Shown piece by piece: positions 23,590 to 34,286 of a stretch of DNA of 64,000 nt (position 1 is the first letter of the stretch; every line of letters starts with the position of its first letter). Below the pieces are notes generated by a model, which was given only the letters and a program-made list of their open reading frames with translations, was not told where the DNA came from and did not search any database. Both the position numbers and the translations under genes were made by a program. This DNA is from Perilla frutescens (Eukaryota > Streptophyta > Magnoliopsida > Lamiales > Lamiaceae), in NCBI GenBank assembly GCA_026008535.1, contig BRKX01000003.1:61095001-61159000 (forward strand). The letters are read 5' to 3'.

Positions 23590-25302
23590 CTGCGGAAACT
23601 GCTGTGAAGAGGATGACGGCATGAACTGAGAGGTCTGGAACTGCTGGAATTACTGTGAGGAGGTCGCAATGAATTGGCCTGTCAGCATCTGCTGGAATTG
23701 GTGAGAGGGGGACGAGAATTGCTGCATCGACTGAAATGGTGGCTGCTGCTGAAACTACTGCTGCGGCTGGTAGGAGTTGTAGAGAGTCATTTGTTGATGC
23801 TGTGACGGGGTGTAGGGCTGCTGCTATAACCCAGAGCCGGTGTGCATTCCTCGGAAGAGTCCGGCTAGGTCTTGTATCTCTGATCGAAACGAGTCCATGT
23901 TGTCAGAAAGGCCTCTGATCTCACCCTTGAGGCCGGTGTACCTCTCATCAATATCCGCCTTGATGGCATGAAATCGCTCATCCACACTTGAATGAATCTG
24001 ACCCATTCGGTTATGCATGTCGCTGCGGATGTCATCAAATTGGGTATACAAATCCTGCCTCAGATTCCCGAACTCATCATGCACCTCAGTCCGCTAATTT
24101 TGCATGTTCTCGTCCATTGTTATCATGTAGCCATCGAGTGCATCAAAGCGGCCTGCAATTTGTTCTTCGGTATAACGTTGTCCTCGTCTGAAATTGGCAT
24201 TTGATGGTGCCTCTCCAGCATTGTCTCCTCCTCCTTCTGGTTGCTCATCAATGGCATCTCTGATGCCCCTAGGAAGTCCTGCAGCTCGAATAGCCTCTCA
24301 ATGAGCCGGTGTATCCATCATCCAGTTGTCACGTTCTTGGAAATTGGAAACATGAGTAAGAGTCGGATTTGGCAGCAGAAAGTTCCCCCCTCCTCTCATG
24401 GATAAAAGATATGTGGTTGTGTCCGAGGTAAGCATCTTTATGTTTCTCAAGTAGGCGATATTCAAGAGTCTCGATCCTAGACTCTCGTTGTAATCATCTA
24501 AATCAACATTGAAGTGCTCGGCTATTGGAGTGACCAATCCCCCAATGCATATCCAGCCATTATCCATGTGAGCTTGCCTTTAAAGCTGCTCAAGAAAGAA
24601 TGCTCCAAAGTTCAGGTGAACGGCATTCAGCATTGCCCTAAGTATGAACAATTCTGAAGTTCTCAAACCACCATTCTCTCGTCTAGCAAAAACTGTAGAT
24701 GCAAGAATGCGGTGCAAATATCTGAAGATGGGGTTAGGCATGGCAGATGCCTTGGCAAGGCTGGAGTCATACTTCTCAGTGTCAGACTCCGTCAGGCAGA
24801 AGAGGCGATAGACATAATCTTTGTCATATCTAGACGGAGGATGGTAGATGCCGTCATCCAGTGCATTGAAGATTCGGTTAACATCCTCAACTGTGAGAGC
24901 TCTATGCCTGTTGCCCATCCTGAAAGTGCACCTTATGGGCCCTCTATTTGCCGTCCCCTTGACATCCAGTGTACTCAGTACCTCTTTCACCAAGAGGGGG
25001 TAGGTCTTTCGTTCCGACCCTAAAGCCTGTAGCCAACCAATCCTATCCAGAAGGGTATAAACGTTGTCATTAATCCCAAGAACATCTGTGGTGTTGGAAC
25101 ACACGAATCGTTTAGTGGCCACACTTAATGGGAAGAGTGTATCCCAGTTTTTTCTGTGCTCTGGCTCAGTAAAGTGAATCCTATATGTCATGGGATCATC
25201 TATCATGAGGTCTTCTTCTTCTTGCTCCTCTTCCTGTTCTATTTCGGGGTCGGATTCGGGCTCTTCTCTTCTTGTAGACTTCCTTCTCTTTCTTGGTGCC
25301 AT
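23590..25302 (-). pseudogene. Athila third gene (env-like / ATHILA ORF1-like), broken
   Basis: The ATG at 25302 opens a basic start (PRKRRKSTRREE), an acidic run, then a region with the pattern of the ATHILA ORF-1 family (FVCSN, LLDRIGW, YPLLVKEVLSTL, TFRMGNRHRALTVEDVNRIF, LFCLTES). In-frame stops occur at 24580-24582 and 24298-24300, near 24094, and at 23824-23826. The frame otherwise continues unchanged. The segment at 24084-23824 has regular heptad-like spacing typical of a coiled coil, and the tail after it is Gln-rich. Such genes lie downstream of pol in Athila and Calypso elements and were called env-like from their position; a membrane function is not evident here, and I see no clear signal peptide. 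Confidence 0.7.
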
Positions 25303-26542
25303 CTTTGTGTGTTTGGGATACGGTACCTAGGAAAAAGAAAAAGAATCCATAAGATATAGGGGCATAACCAACTTTAAAATTCAAACAACGAAGTTGAGGT
25401 TTCAAAATATATGACAAAATCCAACACACTTCCTCAACTAATTTTGGTGAATAAAAGTTTACTGTTTACACCTTCATGCCCCCTATCAAATGATAAACAT
25501 GCTCTAGTTCTCAAAGTATTAACATCAATATTCAAAATGAGCACAAATTTGACTTGGCACAAATAGCCTCTTTCCATATTTGACAGTATCAAAAACAAAG
25601 GCAATATGTACATATGTTCAAAACCAAACATGATTAACACAAGACAAAGTTGGTTTGTGAAATTGGTAAAAGGTCCTCAAGTAATGATGACAAATTCAAA
25701 AGCATATGACCAAAAGACAAAAATTTTCAACACTATCAATCAACAACAATGCTTGTTTTCAATGATTTCAACTCTCTAACTAAGTCATAAGCTAAAATAT
25801 AGACAAGGGGACTCCATTTAATGTAACAATATCAACAAACAAAAGCTCCCTTTTCCTATACAACTTCAAGGTTACATTGAACATGTAGATTTTCATTCAA
25901 AACCACATTCTTGCACCAATTCTCAAACATTCAAGTTGCCTCCAATTTAGACTTTTAATTCTCGAGGTTCAAATCCATTAGGAGATGACATAGGCTTATT
26001 GTGCAAGAAAGTAGCCAAAAACACCAAAATTTGGTAACAAGGGTTCCAAACTACAAAAAGGCATACACATTATTTTAACACATTAAACTTCCATGCCCCC
26101 TTTCACAATTTCATCATGAACCCAAGCAAGATGTACCAAAATCCAACATATTCCTTTACCTCACAATGCACTAGCTAACTTAGACTAGATAGAAACGAAA
26201 TACAACAATTTATCCACCAAAATGGCAAACTTTTCCTCAAATGAGCACAATGTATTTCATTCTAGTCTTCTAAGCACAATCATCATGAGAATGCACCCAC
26301 ATTTGAGCAATAATAGAGAAATAAACAACCAAATATCATGTAAATTCACATTTCACCATTTTTGCCCCAAATTCAACAAGAAACCAACAAATTCCACCAA
26401 AATCTTAACCAAATTTGAACACCCATATCATACTCATGCTAGCAATTGCAAATTACTTCAAATGTAAGCTTAATTTAAAAAGGATTCATGCAATTTTCGT
26501 TCATCCCAAACCTAGGACACAAATTATGATTTTCCTAAAATT
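25303..26542. other. Athila internal non-coding linker
   Basis: AT- and CA-rich non-coding sequence upstream of the third gene. No gene supported; small open frames here look random. Confidence 0.6.
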
Positions 26543-26960
26543 TACTTGCATATGAACCATTCAAACTCTAAAAATTCATGCTAAGAGTATAATGCTGGAG
26601 AAATCTAGGAGAAAGTTGAGAGATTTACCTTGATTTCTTGAGGAAGAGGTTGAAACCGTGTGTGTGAGTGTAGTGAGACTGAGTGAGAGTGTGAAAATGA
26701 GAGAGAAATGAGAGAAAAATGGTTAAAAACTCGTCAGTTGGTGAGGCGCGGTCTGCACCCGCTCGCGCCCCGAGCCCGTACTCTAGTGGCTCTGCACCGC
26801 TACCTCTTATGGGTCGCACCCGGCGCCCGCATTTGGGCTGAAGAATTTCAAGTCGCAGAAGCCCTCTGCAACACGGCCCACAGTCGCGCCAGCAGCCCGC
26901 GTCCGAAGGCCCTTGGGGCGCGGCCTTGGGCTAAGTCGCGCCTCTCGCCCGTGTTACAGA
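26543..26960 (-). repeat. Athila internal segment B, copy 1
   Basis: Matches 27962-28378 closely from TACTTGCATATGAACCATTC to CTAAGTCGCGCCTCT. Its right half (about 26740-26960) is a GC-rich module that resembles the GC-rich part of the LTR (gggctgaag...cgcgcc phrases). Confidence 0.85.
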
Positions 26961-26969
26961 GGCCTCCGG

Positions 26970-27962
26970 GCACGGCCAACGGCACCAAAAACTTGATAAA
27001 CGTTTATTCAACTCTAAGATTCGTTTCAATATTTATAAACTTGAGTCATGCTTACAAGTATACAAGTATATAATTGTAGATATGATGGAACGAGATCGAT
27101 CCACAGGGAAAAAGAATTCAAACTTGACACTGCAAGTACCACGACGATGGATGAGAGAAATATCTAGACTATGATTAGGTGAGGGGTTGGTTTCATTCAC
27201 AATGCCAAATCAAGAACTAAAGTAACAAACACCAAACAACAAAAATAAACAATCTAAATAGTAAGCAAGAACAACAATCAACAAAGGGAGATTAAAAGAT
27301 AAGTTAAAACAAGACTCTAGGATATGGATTCACAACACTCCTCTTGATTCAACAACAATGGTAAAACACACAATCATGTTAAGTTCATAGGTAAGAAGAC
27401 CACAAATATAGAAGGAGCATCTCTCGAATATCTCCTAAATTGCGAATGCGACAAGGATGGCTATCTCTAACACATTCCAAGGTCGCACCTATGAAATTCT
27501 CGAAGGGTCACATTTCCTTCCACATATTCGACATTCAATGAAGAGTACAAATACATAAATTCAATCCATACATGCTTATGTTCACGGGATTGGCAAGATG
27601 CAAGTGAATCATACATGTGATGCTAGTAAGGAGGCCATTCAAACAACATCATTCAAGACCAAGTATGGATTAAAACCTTGACAAAGCATAATCATATATT
27701 AAACCCTTATCAAGAACAAGATTCACATTTTTCTCCACATCCTAGAGCCCTAAGGGCTCTAGCCTACCATATTTACAATCACATCAAGAACAAAGAGAAA
27801 AGAGCAAAAATCCATTCTAAAAACAAGAGTAGAGAATGAAAAAGAAGATAAAACTCAATGTAGAACCCTCTTCATCAATCCCTTGGCTTGAATCCTCAAT
27901 TTGGATGGATGATTCTTCCTCTTCTTCTTAATCTTCTTCTTCTCCCAAAAATCCCCAAATGT
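26970..27962 (-). repeat. Internal partial LTR plus PBS remnant
   Basis: 26994-27961 matches the terminal roughly 970 bp of the LTR (the U5-proximal end) in the same orientation. It starts at the true LTR edge TGATAAACG and breaks off at CCCCAAATGT. Just outside the edge, 26976-26993 (CCAACGGCACCAAAAACT) is a mutated copy of the primer-binding site. So a 5'-LTR end and PBS sit inside the element, between the two B copies. Confidence 0.85.
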
Positions 27963-28378
27963 ACTTGCATATGAACCATTCAAACTCTAAAAATTCATGC
28001 TAAGAGTATAATGCTGGAGAAATCTAGGAGAAAATTGAGAGATTTACCTTGATTTCTTGAGGAAGAGGTTGAAACCGTGTGTGTGAGTGTAGTGAGAGTG
28101 AGTGAGAGTGTGAAAATGAGAGAGAAATGAGAGAAAAAGGGTTAAAAACCCGTCAGTTGGTGAGGCGCGATTTGCACCCGCTCGCGCCCAGAGCCCGCGC
28201 TCCAGTGGCTCTGCACCGCGATCCCTTATGGGTCGCGCCCGACGCTCACATTTGGGCTGAAGAATTTCAAGTCGCAGAAGCCCTCTGCAACACGGCCCAT
28301 AGTCGCGCCAGCAGCCTACGTCCGAAGGCCCCTGGGGCGCGGCCTTGGGCTAAGTCGCGCCTCTGGCCCGCGTCCCAG
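27962..28378 (-). repeat. Athila internal segment B, copy 2
   Basis: Direct repeat of 26543-26960, with the same GC-rich module at about 28150-28378. It lies about 280 bp downstream of the pol stop in element orientation. Confidence 0.85.
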
Positions 28379-28656
28379 GCACTCTTGTGTTTTTCTCCTC
28401 CCTTCGACACTTATTCACTTCTTGCCTCTAATTTTCTTTCCATGCAAAAATTTCACTCACTTAAAACACACAAAACACCATTTTTAAGACTAATTCCTCA
28501 TTTTTAGGAACTAATCCATTACAAAAGAAACTAACTAGACAATAAAACTTAAATTAAAACAAAAATAAGAAAAATAAACCAACAAAATTTAAAATGATTG
28601 GGTTGCCTCCCAACTAGCGCTTAATTTAACGTCGTGAGCTCGACGGGATATGTCCT

Positions 28657-29983
28657 TCAAATGTCTTTGAGATGGAGGACAAACACTCCGGCTTGCTCCT
28701 CCGCATTGTAGAACTTCTTCACACGTTGTCCATTGACAACAAATCGATTCCCGTCCTTGGCTTGCAATTCCACAGCACCACTTTCAAAAACTCTTGAAAT
28801 CAAGTAAGGACCTCCCCACTTTGTTTTGAGTTTCCCGGGAAACAACTTCAACCTTGAATTGAATAGCAACACGGCATCTCCGGGTGCAAGTTCTTTCTTC
28901 CTCAAGAACTTGTCATGATAGAGTTTGGTCCTCATCTTGTAAAGGGAAGAATTTTCAAAGGCCTCAAGCCTAAATTCATCGATTTCATTCAAACGGAAAA
29001 TTCTTTCCTTTCCCGACATCTCAAAGTTAAGATTGAGCTTCTTAGTGGCCCAATATGCCTTGTGAGTGAGCTCAATTGGAAAATGACAAGACTTTCCAAA
29101 CACCATTTGATAGGGAGACATCCCCAATGGAGTATTATAGGCCGTTCTATAGGCCCATAATGCTTCATAGATAGGCCCATAATGCTTCATAGAGGTGGCT
29201 TGCCCAATCTTTCCCGTTTGTCTTCACCACCTTTTGGAGGACTTGTTTGACCTCTCTATTTGCAAGCTCGGCTTGCCCGTTGGCTTGTGGGTGGTAGGGA
29301 GTCGTCACCTTGTGCTTCACTCCGTGTCGTGCTAAGAGGCTCGTCATCCACTTATTGCAAAAGTGGGTGCCTCCATCACTAATCAAGGCTCTTGGAGCCC
29401 CATATCTTGTCAAAATGTTCCTTTGGAGGAACTTGAGCACAACCCTTGAATCATTTGTCTTGATTGGAATTGCTTCAATCCACCGGGAGAGATAGTCCAC
29501 TGCTAGGAGAATGTAGAGATTTCCCTCGGAAACCACAAATGGTCCCATAAAGTCAATCCCCCATACATCGAACAGATCCACTTCAACACTGGCACTCATA
29601 GGCATCTCATCCCTTTTTGAAATTGAGCCCATCTTTTGGCATCTCTCACATGCCTTCACAAATTCTTCACAATTTCTAAAAATGGAGGGCCAATAGAATC
29701 CACTTTGTAGAATCTTCCTAGTAGTTCTATTAGAAGCAAAATGTCCTCCGCAAGGGGAATCATGACATGACTTCATTATCTCGATCCATTCTTCCTCTGG
29801 CACACATCTTCTAAGGATGGAATCAGCACATCTTCTAAAAAGATAGGGCTCCTCCCATATGTAGAATTTGAGATCATGGAAGAACTTTTTCCTTTGATGA
29901 CTCTCCATCTCTACAGGTTTCACTTTGGCAACTAGGTAGTTGACGATATCCACAAACCACAGAACTTTTATTGAAACCGACAT
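28657..29983 (-). pseudogene. Athila integrase, frameshifted
   Basis: The N-terminal zinc finger (HDSPCGGH ... CERCQ), the DDE core (Asp in WGIDFMGPF, Asp in LISDGGTHF, Glu in GQAELANRE) and a GPY/F-type C-terminal region (KLKTKWGGPYLISRVF) are all present. A perfect 22-bp tandem duplication at 29149-29170 / 29171-29192 shifts the frame within the LYEALWAY segment, so the core and C terminus are in different frames. Integrase inserts the cDNA into host DNA. Without the duplication the frame would be continuous to the stop at 28657. Confidence 0.9.
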
Positions 29984-31204
29984 GATCCTCTCGTCGGGAA
30001 AACTCTCATTGATTGGCCATATGTTCTATTCCTTTCCTTTCACGTGCTCTAACCGGGATAAGTGATCTACCACCACAGTCTCGCATCATTTTCTATCTTT
30101 GATCTCCATATTGAACTCTTGGAGTAGAAGAATCCATCGGATAAGCCTTGGCTTTGAATCCTTCTTGGAAAAAAGATACCTCAAAGCGGCGTGGTCGGTG
30201 TGCACAATTGTTCAGGCCCCAATAAGATAGGGTCTAAACTTGTCGAATGCGTAGACGACCGCCAAGAGTTCCCTCTCTGTGGTGGTGTAGTTGACTTGAG
30301 CGGGATCCAAAGTCCTACTCCCATAGTAGATGACTCGGAAGAGTTTGTCCTTCTTTTGGCCAAGAGTGGCTCCCACCGCTATCTCGCTTGCATCACACAT
30401 TACTTCAAAAGGCTCACTCCAATCGGGTGTGATAAGCACGGGTACCGTGATTAGGGCCTTCTTCAATGTTTGAAAAGCCTGCAAAAAATTAGCATCAAAG
30501 TCAAATTCAACGGCTTTTTCAAGTAAACAACAAAGGGGTTTAGAGACTTTAGAAAAATCTTTTATAAAACGCCTGTAGAACCCAGTGTGTCCCAAAAAGC
30601 TTCGAACTCCCTTTTCATTTGTTGGTGGAGGTAGTTTTTCAATGGCCACTATTTTGGCTCGGTCCACCTCTAGACCTTCACCCGACACCTTGTGTCCAAG
30701 AACAATGCCATCTCTTACCATAAAGTGGCATTTTTCCCAATTGAGCACAAGATTGGTGTCTTCACACCTCTGCAAGACTTGTGTTAGATTATCAAGGCAT
30801 ATATCGAAAGAATCAACAAAAACGGAAAAATCATCCATGAACACCTCCATTATATTCTCAATCAATCCATGAAAAATGGACATCATACACCTTTGAAAGG
30901 TGGCGGGTACATTACACAACCCAAACGACATCCATCTATAAGTAAAAATGCCATACGGACAAGTAAAAGCGGTCTTCTCTTGGTCCTCGGGAGCAATCAT
31001 GATTTGATTGTATCCCGAGTAACCATCGAGAAAGCAATATAATTCATGACCCGCCAACCTATCTAGCATTTGATCAATGAAAGGCAATGGAAAATGATCT
31101 TTCCTAGTATACGCATTCAAAGCCCTATAATCTATACACATTCTCCACCCCGTTACTACTCTTGTAGCAATTGTTTCTTTATTATCATTCTCAACAATAG
31201 TCAT
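29984..31204 (-). pseudogene. Athila reverse transcriptase and RNase H, with stops
   Basis: RT motifs WRMCIDYRALN, LDGYSGYNQI and FMDDFSVF (the catalytic Asp pair) are present, followed by an RNase H start (MCDASEIAVGATLGQ, ELLAVVYAFDKFRPYL). A TGA at 30212-30214 ends the long frame in RNase H; the same frame continues (TIVHTDHAALRYLF) past a TGA at 30086-30088 and a TAG at 30026-30028 into integrase. The upstream frame of protease joins here with a one-base shift at an A6G5 run (about 31200-31206). Confidence 0.9.
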
Positions 31205-32511
31205 CCCCCTTTTTTAGCAACTACTTGAGTAGGACTCACCCACTCACTATCCGAAATAGCAAATATGATACCGGCATCAAGCAACTTCAAGACCTTTTTC
31301 CTAACAACTTCTTGCATAATAGGGTTAAGCTTTCTTTGGTTTTGCACCTTAGGTTTATAATCTCCCTCAAGCAAAATTTTATGCATGCAAATAGAAGAAT
31401 TAATGCCCTTAAGGTCGGAAATTGACCATCCTATAGCGCTTTGATATTTCCTCAACACCCTTAACAATTTATCACATTGTTCATCGGACAAGAGGGAAGA
31501 AACGATTACTGGTTTTTGCTTGGCTTCATCATGGTAAGCATACCTCAAATGTGTAGGTAGGGGTTTCAATTCCATTTCCTCATTTGTCTTCAACTCCTCC
31601 TTTTCCTTTGATGTTTGGTCCTCGTCTCTCAATGGCAAGAACTTCGGCTTCCTCAAGTATGATTCCTGAAATGAATTCATCACAGAAACGGAATCACATA
31701 GACCAACATCATCATTAGGTAAAGAATTAAAGATAGAGTTAGAAATGAAAATCTCAAGAGGATTTTGTGGGCTCCTCAACTCTTCCTCCTTCACACATTC
31801 ATCCACCATTTGGAGGACCTTGCACTCCTCAATATTCTTTGCCTCTTCTTCGGGACGTTGCATTACTTTTTGAAGGGAAAATGTGATTTTTTCTTCATTC
31901 ACCCTCAAGGTAAGTTCTCTCTTCTCCACATCTATCAAGGCCTTACCCGTATTCAAAAACGGTCGCCCTAAGATGAGGGGAACTTCCTTGTCTTCCTCCA
32001 TGTCAAGAACCACAAAGTCTACCGGGAAGATGAATTTGTTGACCTTTACTAGCACATCTTCTACCACACCCTTTGGATATGTCAAGGATCGGTCGGCCAT
32101 TTGGAGGTAAATGGTGGTGGGCTTGATCTCCCTCATCTTCAAATTTTTAAAGAAAGAGAGGGACATTAAATTGATGTTTGCCCCAAGATCACACAAAGCC
32201 TTCCCAACATGATTCTCTCCAATGGTGACCGAGATGTTGAAGCTTCCTGGATCTTTCATCTTCGCGGGTAACTTTCTTTGTAGTAGAGCACTACAATTCT
32301 CGGTCAAGTTGACCGTCTCATACTCCCCCAATCTCTTCTTTTTGGAAATCACATCCTTCAAGAACTTTGCATAATTTGGCATTTGTTGAAGTGTTTCAAC
32401 AAGAGGGATGTTGATTTGTACCTTTCTAAAAATGTCGAGGAACTGAGAGAATTGCTCATCGCTCTTCACCTTTTGGAGTCTTTGTGGGTAAGGTATAGGT
32501 ACTTTGTATTC
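31201..32511 (-). pseudogene. Athila aspartic protease and pol N-terminal part
   Basis: Contains the plant retroelement protease with ALCDLGANINLM in place of the usual DSGA-type site, and VPLILGRPFL. A long linker follows, leading to KLLDAGIIFAISDSEWVSPTQVV, the start of RT. Its frame is the same as gag, separated only by TAG at 32512-32514. Family members usually make gag-pol from one frame, so the stop is probably a mutation. The frame is lost by a single-base change at about 31200. Confidence 0.85.
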
Positions 32512-34137
32512 CTACGGCATTACCTTTGTCGGTTCTTCTTTCTCTTTCCCTTTTTCAAGGGCATCACTTTTCTTTAATTTGGGACTCGAGTCCTCTTGAC
32601 TTGATCCATCTTCCTTCTTCTTTTCACTAGGTTGCTCTTCAACCTTTTCTTTGCTTTCTTCTTCATCCGGCATCTCGGGGCCATCATAAGCGGTTCCACT
32701 CCTCAAGGTAATTGTCGTGCATTGATCCTTCGGATTCACGGTGGTGTTGCTTGGGAACTTGTCTTGTTGATGTTGGCTTCTCAAGATATTTGCAAATTGT
32801 CCCATTTGCTTCTCCAAAGTGTTAACTTGGTTGCCAATTGCTCCGACGGTATTTTCTAACTTCCCAAAACATGTTTGAGAGTCTTTCATGTAGTTCTCTG
32901 TCTTCCCCATAAACGCCATTAGGAGTTCATCCATCTTAGGCTTCTTTTCCTCATCAATTACACCATTTGTGACTGAGAAGCCCGGAGGTGATTGGATATC
33001 ATTGTTCGGGTTACCATAGGAGAAGTTCGGGTGTTGAGCTCTATTTTGATAACCTTGGTTTCCACCATATTGACCTCCGTATTGGGGCTTGTACCCCAGA
33101 TTGAATGGTCGGTGTTGATTTAAATAGCCTCCTTGGTTTACATAGTTAACCTCCTCGAATTGGCTTTGAGATGTCTCGGCTTTTGGATTGGTAGAGGCTT
33201 CAATTTTTGAATTCAAGGTTGCCATTTGAGCCGCCAAAAGCCCAAGTGCATCCGAACTTGAAGTAGAAACCACTTTCTTTAGAATTTGGACGCCCTCTCT
33301 TCCCTCCGGCCACTGAAATGAATTTGAAGCCATTTCTTCAATTATCCTCAAGGCTTCTTCCGGTCCTCTTGCTAAGAGTGATCCTCCAGCAGCCGCATCC
33401 ATAAGTGTTCTCACTTCATCTTTGCTTCCACCATAGAAGATACACACTTGATGATCGGTTCCAAAACCATGTCCGGGGCACTTTCTCAGCATCTTCCTAA
33501 AGCGCTCCCACGCCTCATATAAGCTTTCTTCATCCCATTGTTTGAACACGGTGATATCTCCTTTCAATTTGAGGGTTTTTCCAAGTGGGAAAAACTTGTG
33601 TAAGAACTTTGTTACCAATTGATCCCAAGTATGAAATGTTCCTTGAGCATGGCTCAACCACCATGTCTCCGCCTTGTCGATCAATGAGAATGGAAAGAGT
33701 CGGATGCGAATTGCATCGTCCGAGACTCCATTCATCTTCATTGCCCCACTAACATTGAGGAATTTACGAATATGCTCATGTGGATCCTCCGTTGGTATCC
33801 CTCGGAATTGGTTTTTTTGGATCATTAGTATGAGAGAAGTCTTAAACTCAAAATTGTTAGCTTGAATGGGTGGTCCATTGGCCACCCCTTGATCAACAAC
33901 GGGTTGGAAAAGATTCTGGATTGGTGCCTCCACATTTCTATTGTGAGCCTCCTCTTGGGCTCTCAATTGCTCTTGCATCACCTCCAATTGCCTTTGCATT
34001 TGGGAAATCATTAGGTCTTGAACCGGTGGAGGTAGATCCGCCATTCTCCTCCGTCTACATGCGTTGTTGTGGCAAACCGTTGCTTCAATCTCTAAGTCCA
34101 ATGAAATAGGTGGTTCTCCTTGAGAACGAGTGTGCAT
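32512..34137 (-). CDS. Athila gag
   Basis: The Met of MHTRSQGE at 34137 is chosen as start because this motif opens Athila gags; an upstream Met at 34164 exists. The Retrotrans_gag core is clear (IRLFPFSLIDKAETWW, FLHKFFPLGKT, ESLYEAWERFRKML). A Gly/Asn/Gln-rich region follows, then an acidic Lys/Glu-rich tail. No CCHC zinc knuckle is seen, which is common in this lineage. Gag forms the particle that packages the element RNA. About 541 codons are open, ending at TAG 32512-32514 where the frame would otherwise run on into pol. Confidence 0.9.
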   Translation of the reverse strand: MHTRSQGEPPISLDLEIEATVCHNNACRRRRMADLPPPVQDLMISQMQRQLEVMQEQLRAQEEAHNRNVEAPIQNLFQPVVDQGVANGPPIQANNFEFKTSLILMIQKNQFRGIPTEDPHEHIRKFLNVSGAMKMNGVSDDAIRIRLFPFSLIDKAETWWLSHAQGTFHTWDQLVTKFLHKFFPLGKTLKLKGDITVFKQWDEESLYEAWERFRKMLRKCPGHGFGTDHQVCIFYGGSKDEVRTLMDAAAGGSLLARGPEEALRIIEEMASNSFQWPEGREGVQILKKVVSTSSSDALGLLAAQMATLNSKIEASTNPKAETSQSQFEEVNYVNQGGYLNQHRPFNLGYKPQYGGQYGGNQGYQNRAQHPNFSYGNPNNDIQSPPGFSVTNGVIDEEKKPKMDELLMAFMGKTENYMKDSQTCFGKLENTVGAIGNQVNTLEKQMGQFANILRSQHQQDKFPSNTTVNPKDQCTTITLRSGTAYDGPEMPDEEESKEKVEEQPSEKKKEDGSSQEDSSPKLKKSDALEKGKEKEEPTKVMP

Positions 34138-34262
34138 ACACTTCCTATCAAAAAGGACAAACAAATCAAAAACAACTCTTTAAAATAAAACAAGTAAAAA
34201 TGTCTAAAGTAAACCACTCAATCGTTATCACAATATTGCATTTATCAAATTAATTTCGCTCT

Positions 34263-34280
34263 TCCCCGGCAACGGCGCCA
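34263..34280 (-). other. Athila primer-binding site
   Basis: The - strand reads TGGCGCCGTTGCCGGGGA, six bases inside the 5' LTR. The motif is common in Athila/Tat elements and is usually matched to a tRNA 3' end (probably tRNA-Arg, from memory). Confidence 0.8.
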
Positions 34281-34286
34281 AAAACT

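Noticed and set aside
31200..31206. Programmed ribosomal frameshift at the A6G5 run
   Set aside because: Athila relatives use one continuous gag-pol frame, and other lesions in the copy make a mutation more likely.
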